From Halichoerus grypus (taxonomy: Eukaryota; Chordata; Mammalia; Carnivora; Phocidae), in contig NC_135715.1 in the NCBI RefSeq assembly GCF_964656455.1, forward strand, positions 146,003,935 to 146,067,934: a DNA stretch of 64,000 nucleotides, read 5' to 3'. The notes under the pieces are model-generated. The model was given only the letters and a program-made list of their open reading frames with translations. It had not been told where the DNA came from and ran no database searches. Positions within the stretch are counted from its first letter, which is position 1. The number at the start of each line of letters is the position of its first letter. Below are positions 1 through 13,526 of this stretch, one piece after another. The position numbers and the translations under genes were made by a program.

Positions 1-190
1 CAGAGGGAGGTGGGTGGGGCATGAACTAAATGGGTGATGGATATTAAGGGGAGCAGTTATTGGGATGAGCACTGGGTGTTGTATGTAAGTGATGAATCAC
101 TAAATTCTAGACCTGAAACCAATTTTACCATATATGTTAACTAACTAGAATTTAAAGAAAAACTTGAAATAAAAAATAATGTTAAAAATA
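1..190 (+). mobile_element. L1 3' end, older carnivore subfamily (partial)
   Basis: This matches the L1 3' UTR end: a G-rich stretch, then GAGCACTGGGTGTTGTATG, then CACCTGAAAC-like and TATGTTAACTAACT-like words, then an A-rich tail near 150-190. The 5' part is cut by the window edge. The call is by recognition of the family consensus. Confidence 0.8.
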
Positions 191-490
191 AAATGCATTA
201 GTATATAGTTTGAGAAAGAAAAAGAAGACCTATTGCTGTATATTTCTGTTCAAAATTTACTGCTGTTTCACTGCAATAGAAGGAACAGATTTCTGTTGTT
301 GGCAAATTAGTATGCTCGAATGGAATAAAGAGAAATGGAATAAAGAAAAAAAAAGAAGATATCACCATAGAAATTGTAGAGTTTGGGCAATTTCTTGATA
401 TATCTCCAATTCCAATTTCATTCGGGATAATAATGTGCTCAAGTAAATACTAAAAATCCAGCTTCCTGGAGATACAACACATTTTCATTT

Positions 491-507
491 AAAAAAATAC
501 AGGTCAT
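491..507. repeat. Target-site duplication, left copy, of the inverted L1
   Basis: The sequence is AAAAAAATACAGGTCAT. It recurs with one change at 1732-1748, immediately after the A-tail. Confidence 0.75.
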
Positions 508-1731
<1,224 letters not shown>

Positions 1732-1748
1732 AAAAAAATACAGGCCAT
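1732..1748. repeat. Target-site duplication, right copy, of the inverted L1
   Basis: The sequence is AAAAAAATACAGGCCAT, matching 491-507 except at one position. Part of the A-run may belong to the L1 tail. Confidence 0.7.
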
Positions 1749-4638
1749 CATATCATAACAGGTGTTTTCTCTCCAGCTGGGATCTTCACATTCCCACAGC
1801 AGCTCTGGAGCTCTGTCCTTTGGCATTCCGTTACAATTTAGTTGCCAAGAGAGGGGATCAATTGGGTAGATATGTGAGCCATATCTCACATATAGGAACT
1901 ATTCTCTCTTGCTAAAGGCTCCCGTGGGTATAACTTGTATGGCTCCGAGAAGAGACAAATCTAGTTTTCACTCAGGGAGGTCACCAGTGACAGCTTTTTA
2001 CCAAATGTTAATAAATCCTTCACATTCTTCTCAGCCCAAACACAATTTTCCAAACAGAAGTTATCTTCAGTCATAAGCAAAACTGCCTAAGAACACAACT
2101 GATATTCTGCCTTTACTACATGTCTAAGAAACATAGCCATAAAGTTACTTCAAAGTAAATTCCTCCATAGAGTAGAAAATGTTTGTTGACCCTTCACTCA
2201 TAATTTCTTCATTATATGTGAAGTGATAAGTCACTTACAATTACATATATAAACATTTTTGAGAGAGAAAGAAAGAGTAAAAGATGTATCTATATCTCTG
2301 TAGTATAATATTGTATTTCCCACAGATTTTGACTATTGTCCCTATATATTATTTTCCACTATATTTATACCAAAGATATGATAAAAATATTAATCCACAA
2401 ATAATTTCATATTTTTAAAAATTCTGTACATAAAAATTCACGAGTTTGATTTTGTCTTTTTGGGGGTTATATTGATTTACTTGTGCATGTTGAGAGAGCT
2501 TAGAAATATTTGGAACAATTCAGTTATTTATTAGACCATAAATATGAGTATATGATGAGAGGATCCACATAATGGCAATTTTTATTTCAGTTTTTAAATA
2601 TATCTAATTTTAATATTTCAAATTTAAATTTAAAAATCTCTTCTCAAAGTAAAAGTAAAACATACTACTAAGAAAAAAAAAGGAAAAATACCATATAGTG
2701 GAAAATAAAAGTACAGTTCTTCTGATTTTATTCTACAAAGAGAAATATCAATATGTTGCATATTTTCTGGAATTTTTACTCTACAGGTACAGATATATTT
2801 GATTATATTATAAATTATTAGCATGCTATTTTTAAAAAGAGCATAATAAAACAATATTCCTAATATTTTACAATTCTTCTTGGTAATAGCGGCATGATAT
2901 TTCCTTTTAAAATCAAACCATAATTTTTTACTCTTGTTCAATTTCAGGTCCCTCAAGTTGTTTATGTATTTTTAAATATAAGTGTCAACATTTTTATACC
3001 AGAGTTTCCATTGCTTCCCTTGTACTACCAAAGATCTTATTGAGATTTTTGTTAGTAAATTTTCAAAGCTTCCTATTATATGAGGAAATTAATCACTGCC
3101 ATCCTGTGCCAATTCAATTTGACAAGCATTCATGAGCACTTACAATGCACGAGACACTTCTGATCCAGCACTTAAGAAAATGAACTGAATGGTTGGAAAA
3201 TCAGTTTTAGACAGAACACATACAGATTACAATGACTTTTATATTAGAACTAGAATGAGTTTTTGTCCACAAAGAGAAACTTGAGTTAATGGAATCTAAA
3301 GAATGAGAGGCCTTGGGGAAAGATATTGTTCAGATCTGATATGCCATTAAGAGATTAGATGCTTTTAATGCTGCCATGAGAAATGTCCAAATGATACACA
3401 TTCATGATAGTAATGGGAAAAGAAATTTTAAAAAGAGTTTTCCACAGGTTCACTCAGCATAATGCCATTGATTAAATAATGACTAGAAGGAAATTACACA
3501 ATGAAGTGTGATACCATTCACTTGAATATCTTAACCTTCTCTGAAGAAATTTATTTGCTAATATTCTAATAGTACCCACTGCATAGTGTCTTCCAAGAGA
3601 GCCAAATTGATTCAGGAAATAGAGATGGTGATTGAATTGTAATTCTTTGAGGGTATCACTTCTATGTAAGATAGTAATCATACTTAGTTTTTCAAAAGCC
3701 TTTGAAAATAGCTCTTGGTAGAAACAACTCTTGGGAATTCAAAAGAAATTTTTAACTTGTGGAAACACTAATAGTGGGTGATATATTAACTTACTAAGAA
3801 ATCCAAAACTAGGAACAGCAGTATTGGAACAATTCAAAGCAGTAATGGATTTACTTGTAGAAGGGAAACCACCTAACAAGGTAATTCTTATTATTATTCT
3901 AACTATATCAATTATTTACTATCATCTAAATCCAGCATAAATGATGGCATTGAAAACATTGATCTTAGAGTGTAAAAACTGGAAAGAACTTTAGGTATCA
4001 TCAGCATCTTCATCTGTAGAGGCAAAGGTCTAAGAATATGAAGTGAATTATCCAGTCACACACTGAGTATATAAGTTAAGATTATATTCAGCTGCAGGTA
4101 AGAGAAAACTCAAATAAGTTGGATTTTTTTTTTTTTATCCCAAACTACATAAGTAATCAGTCCTAGTAATTCAACGATGCTATTAGGGAACAGGAATCTT
4201 TTTATTTTTTTGCTCTGCTGTCTTTAGCATCTAGACCTTCTCTGCCAAGCTGATAGCCTCACAACTGAAAGATGGCTGCTGCCCATCTTAGACTCACAAT
4301 TACACATGAGCAGGAAGCAAATGACAGGGTTTAAAAAAAAAACAAAAAACCAGAAAGGGAACTTTTCTTCTAATGAGACTTTCCTTTTTAATTTTTTTTT
4401 TTTTTCAGGGACGTCCTCCTCAGAGATATTTACTTACAATTCATCAGTTAGTGAGGCATGTATCACTTTGCCACTCTTATTTACAAAGGAGGTTGGGATT
4501 TTAACTATTTTAGTTGAGTACTTTTCTTAGCCCCCAAATTGGAATTCTGTTAATAATGAGAAGTAGAAGGTTATAATTGATAAAGTGAAGGCAATTTGCA
4601 AGGTTTACCAGAGACTACCCATTCTCTGGTGAAAAACT
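1749..4638. other. ZNF804A: Intronic DNA, mostly unique and AT-rich
   Basis: No gene and no young repeat was recognised. A short stretch near 3120-3175 (CATTCATGAGCACTTACAAT followed by GAGACACT) resembles the 3' end of an ancient MIR/L2-type element. Poly(T) runs lie near 4124 and 4396. Open frames here are short and lack coding character. Confidence 0.5.
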
Positions 4639-5122
4639 GTATTAATCAGGGTTCTCCAGAGAAACAGAACTTCGTGTGCATTTACTTTTCATATGTGGAT
4701 GGAGAGATAGATGATAGATAGATGACAAGGAGAGATTTTAAAGAATTTGCTCACACAATTGTGAGCCTGACAAGTCCAAAGTTGGCAGGGCAGACCACCA
4801 GCCTGGAAAATCAGGAAAGAGTTGATGTTACAGTCTCAAGTCCAAAGGTTGTCTGGAGGTATTGTTTCATCCCCAGGGACTTTAGTCTTAGTTTGTAAGG
4901 ACTTCCACTGATTGAATGAATTATGGAAGGTAATCTTCTTTCCTAGGGTTTAATGAGTAAATCTGGTTACTCATCTGATTTAAAGGTTAATCTTATTCAA
5001 AAAGTTCTTTTGCAGTGACATCAGGACATTTGACCAAATACTTGGCTTTGACCAAATATTGACCAAATAGTTGACCAAATATTATGGCCTAGCCAGGTTG
5101 ACACATACAGTTAACCATCACA
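4639..5122 (-). mobile_element. ERV-L LTR (MLT2 type), reverse orientation
   Basis: The left edge TGTATTAATCAG, followed by GGTTCTCCAGAGAAACAGAA, is the reverse complement of the usual MLT2 3' end. The right edge, ending TTAACCATCACA, is the reverse of its 5' start. Between them are the expected landmarks, such as the AATTTGCTCACACAATTGTG segment. Adjoining pol-like sequence on the right makes this the 3' LTR of a minus-strand provirus. A small tandem amplification of GACCAAATA lies at about 5029-5083. Confidence 0.85.
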
Positions 5123-7690
5123 AGTCCACTCCTTGTCAACTTCTCACCCATAGGCACACTTTAAACTATAGTGAATCTCCACATAAAGGTAATGACAGGT
5201 CATATGCTTCATAACATGATACAACTATGCTGCCTACAACCAAAAACACATTCACTCCTCAGAAGAGGATGCAAAGTGGTTGGGTGGCGTTCACTCTTCT
5301 CCTTGATACCCTGGAACTTTAATACTATGATGTAAAGTTAATATTTAAATACTATGATGTAAATTTGATACATCTTATGTTATAGAATAAGAGGATAAAG
5401 GAGGGAAGAAAATAAAGGTTATATATATTCATAAATATTCATAATATATATATTCATATCCATAATAAAATGTGGAAAAAATGCCCATGACAATTATAGT
5501 CCTCATTTCTGTAGCTAGTCACATGGTTGTTGTTGGTATTTATATCTGCCTTCTTCTACCACCTACTCCCTTTGCCGTCAGCAAGCACACATCAGCTGGT
5601 TGCAGTTCTTTCTCTTGTGAAGTGACCCAAACTTTCATTCCTAAAGGGTGTGGGCTATTAATAATCCTGCCTGAATTGGGTCATTGTAGCTTTCCATTGA
5701 CTCTAATCATAGGACATGGCAATTCTAGGAGACATCAAAAAGGGTTGCCTGTATTCCAGACATAATTTTCCTTACTTTCATTGTGGAGCAGCAGTCCATT
5801 TCCCCTTGATGACCAGGACATATCATCTCATCCAGCCCATCAACTTCCTTCTTGGCCTGTTGATTCAGCAGCTTAAGGAGTCCAAAGTGGCAACGTAGTA
5901 GATTGAACTTCCAGTTCAGTGGAATCATTGATGTGTCTCCTGGTGGAATTATGCCTCCACTTGGAACTAAGACTTCTAGGCCAGCAGAACATAAGGTTGT
6001 GTGTACAGGAAGCAAAACATTTACTAGTAGGTTACTCGGGATAATATTGAGTGGTGCCATCCCTATGGGTACCCCTTGAGTTTTAACCTTTCAATCTGGT
6101 TATGGGAGAAATAGCACCATATGTTGGACACTGATTCAGAGCATATATAACCTCCTAGATGATGGTGCTCCAGCCCTGCAAGGTATTGCCACTCAGCTAG
6201 AGCTGTGACTGAGTCTTCAAAAGGCCATTCCACCATTCTATCAAACCAGCTACTTCAGGACGGTGGGGAACACAATAAAACCAGTGAATTATATGAACAT
6301 AGGCCCATTGTCACACTTTATTTGCTGTGAGGTGAATTCCTTGATCAAAAACAAGGCTGGGTGGAATTCTGTGATGATAAATAAGGCATTCTGTTAGTCC
6401 ATGGACTATAGTTTTGGCAGAAGCATTACATGGAATGTACAGGTCCATATCTAGAGGAAGCATGTACTCTAGGAAGAACAAAACACTCATTTTCAAAAGG
6501 AAGCTGTCCCAATTTAATCAACCTGCCACCAGGGAACTGGCTGATCACCCCTGGGAATGGTGCCATATTGAGGGCTTGCTGTTTTTTATTTTTGTTTCCA
6601 CTTTTTGTTTATCTTTTAAAATTTTTAATTGAAGTTGGCATTCAATATTATATTAGTTTCAGGTATACAACATAATGATTCAACATTATAAAATGATCAC
6701 CATGATAAGTCTAGTTACCATCTGTCACCAAAGTTATTACAATATTGTTGACAATATTCCCTCTGCTGGCCTTATACCTTCGTGACTTAATTTATTTTAT
6801 AACTGGAAGTTTGTACCTTTTAATCTCCTTTACCTATGTTACCCATTATCTCATCCACCTCCCTTCTGGTAACAACCAGTTTGTGCTCTGTATTTATGAG
6901 TATGTTTCTGTTTTGTTTTCTTTTTTCATTTGTTTTGGCTCAGTACTGACTTCTGTTGCTGGCAGATTGGGCACTCAGCAGTAGCCATAGCCAGTCATCC
7001 TTGATGAGTGGAAGTCCATGTTGCTGAGCCCATGTATAACCACCATCCCTGCCCCCATGGTCACTTTGTTCATGAGCTCATTGGGCAGTGACAGGGGAGG
7101 CTGAGGAAAGAGGCTGTCTGGTATCCACAGAACAGGTTATCCTATCTACATTAATATACAAATCCTCTTCTCCTGAGGTGACCCTTTGTGGAGCATTCAC
7201 ACAGGACACAAATATCTTCAAGTTTTTAGACCATTCAGAAGGATCCAGCCACATACCTCTTCCCCAGACCTCCTTGTCACTAATTTTCCAATTATGTTCC
7301 TTCCAGGTTTCTCACCATCCAGCCAACCCATGGGCCACAGCCCATGAATCAGTATATCTCTTCCGGCCATTTCTCCTCCCAAGCAAAATGAACAACAGTT
7401 CACTGATCCAAAGTCTGTCCACTGGGAGGATTTCCTTTCATCACTGTCCTTGAGGAATGTCCCAGAAAAAGGCTGGAGTGCTGCACTGTCTACTTCTGGG
7501 CGGTGCCTGCATATAGTGCAGAACCATCTGGAAACTAGACCTGAGTTTTCTCCTCCTCTATCATCTGTCACTTGCCTAGTGTTGTGGTTCAGATCATTCT
7601 TTTCCCTGCCCCTTATAAACTTGCAGCTAAGGAACATCAGTGCTAACATGCAGCTAAGAGCAGTAATCAAAACAAAATAATCTGCAATTC
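5123..7690 (-). mobile_element. ERV-L internal region, decayed, with a nested L1
   Basis: Read on the minus strand, this is the pol region of an endogenous ERV-L element. A stretch around 6311-6496 has the character of the integrase core, including a recognisable DQG-type catalytic-site neighbourhood. A 150-codon open stretch at 7218-7670 falls in the RNase H/integrase-side pol sequence. The element runs right to left into the MLT2 LTR at 4639-5122. An L1 fragment interrupts it at about 6582-6955, and flanking ERV-L sequence resumes at about 6956. Stops and frameshifts break every frame and no gag or env was recognised, so this is a dead fossil. The right boundary is uncertain: no second LTR is seen, and MLT1 sequence begins by about 7770. 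Confidence 0.75.
6582..6955 (-). mobile_element. L1 3' fragment nested in the ERV-L
   Basis: The + strand shows a T-rich start and then the reverse complement of an L1 3' UTR, with words such as TTTCAGGTATACAACATAAT and AAGTCTAGTTACCATCTGTC, ending in the TTTTGTTTTC-rich segment. ERV-L sequence on both sides shows that it inserted after the provirus. Confidence 0.75.
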
Positions 7691-7769
7691 ACTACTCCTT
7701 TTACTCTGACTGTTCTGTGTGAGTAGAGCACAGTTTTTACTCAAGTATCACTTTGTCAATGAGGAGACA

Positions 7770-8310
7770 CAATTTCTATGGGGGACACACCCTGAGTCGA
7801 CCCCCAGTTAGTCTTCCCTTGAATGTGGATAGAAACTGTGGTTTGCTTCTGATAAAATAGGAAAAAAGCAATGGGATATCACTCCATTAATTAGGTTGCT
7901 TATTTATATAGATTGTGTTATATAAGACTCAGTCTCAGCAGAATGGAGACTCTTCCTTGCTGATGGTGAAGAAACTGCCATGTTGTAAGATGACTTCTAA
8001 GTGGGTCATGGGGCAAGAAACTGCTGTCAGCTCCAATTGCTGAGAGTGGCTCTGGCTGTCAGGTGGTCGGGAGCCAGGGCTCTCAGTCCTACCACCACAA
8101 GGAAATGAATTCTACCAATGACTTCCGGGAGCTTGGGAGATGATTTTTTCCAAGCCTGCAGATGAGAATGCAGCCTGGCCAACACCTTGATTGAGCAAAG
8201 TATAAGCCTACTGACCTACAGAAGCCGTGAGATAATAAATCTGTGCTGTTTTAAGCTATTAAGTTTATGGTCATTGTTAAACAGAAACAGAAAAGTCACC
8301 TAATGGAAAC
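7770..8310 (+). mobile_element. MLT1-type LTR (ERVL-MaLR)
   Basis: Characteristic MLT1 segments appear in order: GTTAGTCTTCCCTTGAATGT near 7807, CAGCCTGGCCAACACCTTGA near 8170, and GTGAGATAATAAATCTGTG with GTTTTAAGCTATTAAGTTTA near 8228-8270. The AATAAA of the LTR lies near 8236. Boundaries are approximate. No internal MaLR sequence was recognised beside it. Confidence 0.75.
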
Positions 8311-8560
8311 CCTTCCCTAATCACTGTATTTGAAGTTGGTATCCCTCTCCTTGCTGCATGCACTCTGTTTAACTTTTTCTTCCACCAAAATTTTCACTAT
8401 CTCCCAAAGTATACAACTAACTAATTTATATATGTCTTAATGTCTGTCTTTCTCAACTCTCATGAACATTTCAAGAAACAAACAGGCTTTTTCTCTTCCG
8501 TGTCACAGATGTATCAACCGTGCTTCAATTAATACTTGCTGAGAGATAAATGGATATATG
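8310..8560 (+). repeat. Ancient LINE (L2-like) fragment
   Basis: CCTTCCCTAATCACTGTATT, a later TGTCTGTCTTTCTCAACTCT segment and an AATTAATACTTGCTGAGAGA end resemble the L2 3' region. It is strongly diverged. Confidence 0.45.
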
Positions 8561-9330
8561 CATCGCAGCCAAGTCAGCCCAACCTAAAAGCACAGATTGA
8601 AAACCATAGAGCAGAGTAGCTTGGTGCTTCTTGACAACCTCTACAAGACTAAAGCAACATATACACTCTAAATATACACAGTTCTCTAAATGCACATCTA
8701 GAGTCTTATTCCAGCCATGTCAATCACTCACTTATTCACAGAAAACACAACTGGGTACTGGCATTTGGTAATTGATGGACTCCTTGATCTTTAACTACTA
8801 TGTCAATGGAAATAGGTAATTCAAATCATAATGGTTAATTTGAAACAGTAAATAGTGAAATTCTTGGCATTTCATATACTTCCTTTAGAAAAGCTTTGCT
8901 TTTTGTTAGAAACATTATATTTTTAACTTACTATTATATATACATATATATAATAGAAATTAATTTATATCCTAAAGATTTTATTAAAAATAGTCAAGTC
9001 TAACTTTCTTGTTTGTCATCTGTCATCTCCCAAAGGATCTTATCGGAAATAAATTGTCTCAATTTGTTCAAATATCATTATTTATAAATAAGAGTTAAAA
9101 ATTTTTTGAACAATTTTACATTGGTATTGCAACTTTTTTTTTTGCTTTATTTCATTTGGCACTTTGAGTCTTTTAAATGTTTATTTTAGAGAATCTAGCT
9201 TCTATTTTCTTTCAAATTCTGTTAACATCCTCCTCCTAGGGCAAAACCCTCTCTTGATTGAATGCCTCTTTCTTACAATGGCAGGTAGTATTTCTTGGTA
9301 AAGGTAATATCCTTTAGGCCACTCAATTAT
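8560..9330. other. ZNF804A: Intronic DNA without recognised elements
   Basis: This is AT-rich sequence with a TATATA-rich patch at 8934-8955. I see no gene, splice structure or named repeat. Confidence 0.45.
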
Positions 9331-9900
9331 GCACATCAAATAAGTCACCAATTCTGCTTTTTCTCCCTACTGCAACTGCCTTATAAAAGGTTCTTAGTGT
9401 TTCTTACCTAGACCACTGTAGTATCCTACTTATGCATCTCCTTGTCTTCAGTCTTGTTCCATGGCAAAATTTCATGCATACTGATCCCAAATGATTCTTG
9501 ATAAAATGAAAATCCCATTGTAGCATTGCATTGTTTAAAATCCTTCAGTGTTTCCTCCAGGCACATTTCATAATGTGATAGGTTTGGTTTGGTTAGACCC
9601 TGTAACTCATCAGTTCTCATCACCTCTACACATACAATCTGTTTTAACCATACTTCTCTCTACCTGCATTTTTTTTTTTTTTAGAATACGCATGCTCCTA
9701 TTTCTACATTTACACAAAATTTCCCTGAAATAATCTCTCACCTCCAACATCCAACCCTTCTTCTTCATGTTTTTTTATATCCTTGAAGATTCAAATCAGA
9801 TGTCACTTTTCACAGGTAACCTTCTTGGGATTTTTTGGGCACACCTCTTCTGTCCTTACATTGCACAATAAAAATACCTCAATCAATGATTGCTATTATC
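9330..9900 (+). repeat. Ancient LINE (L2-like) fragment
   Basis: The order of segments is that of the L2 3' half: CTACTGCAACTGCCTTATAA, then AAAATCCTTCAGTGTTTCCT, then a vowel-poor pyrimidine segment, then TTCAAATCAGATGTCACTTT. A T-run interrupts it at 9669-9683. Confidence 0.5.
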
Positions 9901-11473
9901 TCTTCCTGTGTGTGTTCTCTTATTTCTGCAAAATGCATATACACAAACACTCACATACACTTACTCACATACTCACAGACACACAGACACAAGCCATATA
10001 AAGGTAAAGACATTTTGTTTACTCTTTTTTTTTAAATCCCAGCCATTTTAACAGAGTGACTGTCACTAGTGCTCAATAACTGTCTGTTGAATACGGCCTG
10101 ATACGACTTCAAAGTTTTAGGAAATAGAGGTGACCAAGATTATGAATACCTAAAATTTAGAGCTAAAACTTTCTTGCCCTATTATACTCTAAATCTAGAT
10201 ATTTTTTATGATCATATTCTATATTATTTTAAAATACTTATTCTTTATTCTGGAATAATTTATATATATGTATATATAAAAACCTTATATAAATCCCATC
10301 AGTTAAAATATTGGATATTATTTGAAGCTTAAGCTATGGTCCTATGTAGGTGAAATTAAGTAGATATAATTCAGGATCACCAGGCGTCTGACATTATTTC
10401 CTCAGTATGACCAACTGTTTTTGAGGTGAGAAATTTACTAATTTGGAGGGTCTAAGTGATTCACATATAAATCAACAGCTATTTATTGAACAGGTATTTT
10501 ATATACCAGGCATTGTTATAACCTCCTGGCATACACCAGTGTATATGTATGAGTCATTTATTAAGACTTTATTCAATCACTTCATAAAAATGTGATCAGT
10601 GTATGCTTTATTCTCTTAAGAGTCCTACTCGAAGACTCTGACATATCACAAATGCATAACACCATGAGCCTTCATGAGAAAAAAATAGTACTTTAATTAT
10701 TTTTAACATACTCTCTCTGTAGAAGACTATATTGAAAATATTTGGGACATGGGACCACTTTGGTTTCTCTTTAAGCATGCCACATACATGGCTATTTATC
10801 AATTCTATTCAAGTTGACATTCTCTTTTTCTGGCCAAAACTTTTTCAACCCAAAAAATGAGCTCCTTTAATACAGATGAAAAATATGCCCAATGTAAAAA
10901 GAATTTCTAAAAAGCACTATCACTTTTCTTCCCAGATCTTGAATTATTTGGGGAATGTGCCTGATATTTGAGGGGAGGGATTGTTCTAAATCACATTAAT
11001 AGAGGTTATTTGCCTTATGGATTAACATAAAACATTTACTCTTCTTAGAAAATATGAAAAGACCCACATACCTTTCTAATATACAGTGCCTCAAAATGAT
11101 GAAATTTATTATATATAACTGAAATATACAAGCTAATTAAATTTGTTTGAAAATTAGGGGTTTATAAGACTCCAACAGTTTGATGTGAATTAACCACAGA
11201 ATCTTGGCAAAGAATCAGTAAGCAGAGATGAAAGTTTTCAATTTCAGTTTAGCTAAGGCTTAGCTATATCCTTAATATAATGTAATAACATACCTTGGCA
11301 TTTTCACAAGTCAAAGATACAAAAAATATTTTTACTAGAAGTGAATTGTCACAAATGTATTTTCCTTAGATGAGGTCAAAGATAATGTACTGGAAAATTC
11401 CCACAATAATAATAGTAACTTTAACATTGCCATAGAGCCAAATACTATTAATCATTTCCATATTTCTTAATAG
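9900..11473. other. ZNF804A: Intronic DNA upstream of exon 3
   Basis: An ACAC/ACTCACA-rich low-complexity stretch lies at 9950-9992, and a possible L2/MIR-like CTATTTATTGAACAGGTATT segment near 10480-10540. The rest is AT-rich unique sequence. No additional exon was recognised. Confidence 0.45.
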
Positions 11474-11605
<132 letters not shown>

Positions 11606-12115
11606 TGAGTGTGCAATGAAATCTTAAGTTTTCTTAAAACATAATAACCAAAAAAAAAAAAAAAAAAAGACATAGAAATAAAGGGCACAATTCTATTTAT
11701 TTCTATACCCAGAATAAGAGACTCACATTTTCATGGCTTTCTGTGGGCTGCAGACAGTAATTTGAATTTGAATTTTATGCAAAGACCTGTTTAATGCACA
11801 TTTCAATATAAAGCCAATATTCCTATAATTTTACTTTTCAAAAAAAATTAATTTCAAATTACTCTGCTATTTACACTTAGCTGAAAGCCATTCTGTTCCT
11901 TAGTGGAAATTCAAAATATTCGATTGAAGAAGAGAACAAAGCACCATCTCATGACCTTTGTTAAAAAAGGAGTTTTAAGAGGAACTATTTTTTAATTGAA
12001 AATTTCGAGAACTTTTATTTGAAAGTATCTTTTATAAAAAAAAATAAAGGTTAGAAAGACCCTATGAACTTCAGAGGCAAGTCAAAATTAATTTCATTGT
12101 GAATAAACAGTAACA

Positions 12116-12162
12116 ACTGTTAGAAGTTCAAAGATCTTACACTTTGACCTGCTTCTAACAGT
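12116..12162. repeat. Short two-step inverted repeat (hairpin)
   Basis: ACTGTTAGAAG (12116-12126) pairs perfectly with CTTCTAACAGT (12152-12162). Inside it, TCAAAG (12128-12133) pairs with CTTTGA (12142-12147), leaving an 8-base loop. At 47 nt it is shorter than a usual microRNA precursor. Confidence 0.6.
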
Positions 12163-12646
12163 GAACAGTTATAGTGTTACAATTCAGAATTTATAATTCA
12201 GGCCAGGAAACTGTTTGAAAAAGAAGACAATTTTTTAGAGTGTTCTCTCCACCTACCCCAAAATAAATAGGCCTCTTTTATTATTGTTTAAAATGAAACT
12301 ATTTAATAGCAAATCTATTTTATACTGGATATAGTGGTAGGGAATATATTGCCAAATCATAACATTCTTTGGGATGTCAAGTTTGGAAAAATCAAGATAA
12401 AATTTAAATGTATTTTGAATCCTCTAGGGAACTGCTAAAAACAAACACAACTGCTATTCAATCATACCAACCAGATATTTTTACTCTCTGTGGTAAAAAG
12501 TGAAAAATTATACAAGTGCAAGTTAATGTTATAGGGAATCATAGGGCCTGTGCAATTTAATGTCCGAAAGTAGCATTTGCAAATGTAAATTCTAACACAT
12601 TGAGAAAACTAGAGTTAATAATAAGATATGCACAAGAAGCAAAACT

Positions 12647-12837
12647 GGGGCGCCTGGGTGACTCAGTCAGTTAAGCATCTGCCTTCAGCTCAGGTCATGG
12701 ATCCCAGGGTCCCGGGATGAACCCCACATTGGGCTCCCTGTTCAGCGGGGAGCCCGCTTCTCCCTCTCCCTCTGCTGCTCCCCCTGCTTGTGCTCTTTCT
12801 CTCAAATAGATAAATAAAATCTTTAAAAAAAAGAAAA
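12647..12837 (+). mobile_element. CAN-SINE (SINEC), sense strand, in intron 3
   Basis: It starts GGGGCGCCTGGGTGACTCAG (a tRNA-Lys-derived head with box A/B-like parts), followed by a CT-rich middle, AAATAAAATCTTTAAA and an A-rich tail. A perfect 13-base target duplication, AAGAAGCAAAACT, lies at 12634-12646 and 12838-12850. Perfect flanks and a near-consensus body indicate a fairly recent insertion. This is not a tRNA gene. Confidence 0.95.
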
Positions 12838-13526
12838 AAGAAGCAAAACTTCTTCTCTAAATTCCTTTCTTCAATAACAGTACATATTTCACGGTACACA
12901 ATTTTCCCATTAATTTGGGGCCTCTAAAGATGTGCAAAATAAGAAGCAGTATTGTTTCTTAATATCAAGTACGGCAGTGAAATGGCCCATTGTGTTACAG
13001 ATTAGATAAAGAAAATATTTAACTAAAAAATTAGGGGGCATTTATAACTTCTAAGAAACTAAATTTAATAGAATGGAAAATTCTGCACAGCATGATTCTG
13101 TTCCGGTAAAGATGACATTTAGGTAGCTCCTTGTTTATGTGCCAGACAGTATAGTTCTTTTTATTAAGAACCCACTATTTATGGTGTACTGCAATGCCAA
13201 ATAAGTAGAAATTACATCTTAAGTAAATACTCTTTTGTCCTATACTTACTGTATATTATGATATTATTTATAACTTCAGGGTAATTTTTAAATATTAAGA
13301 ATAGCAAGTCTAAAAAAGTTCTAAAGTTAGTATTATCTCTTACATAATTTTGCACTGCAACATTCCTCTTCGTCTGGGGTAGACTCTCAGTGAACATTGG
13401 CTGAATTGAATTATTGAACTGAATTCCCAGCCCTTCTGAAGTCCTATTTTTTTTAAAACTTTCTCATATTCTCCCCATAGTATTAATGATGTTAAGTATT
13501 TGTGAATTTAAATAATTTTATTTTAG

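Noticed and set aside
7218..7670. A 150-codon minus-strand frame as a host gene
   Set aside because: It lies within decayed ERV-L pol and has no start context, promoter or continuation.
12647..12720. tRNA-like box A/B sequence as a tRNA gene
   Set aside because: It is the tRNA-derived head of a CAN-SINE, with an A-rich tail and target duplications. The same applies to the other CAN-SINE copies.
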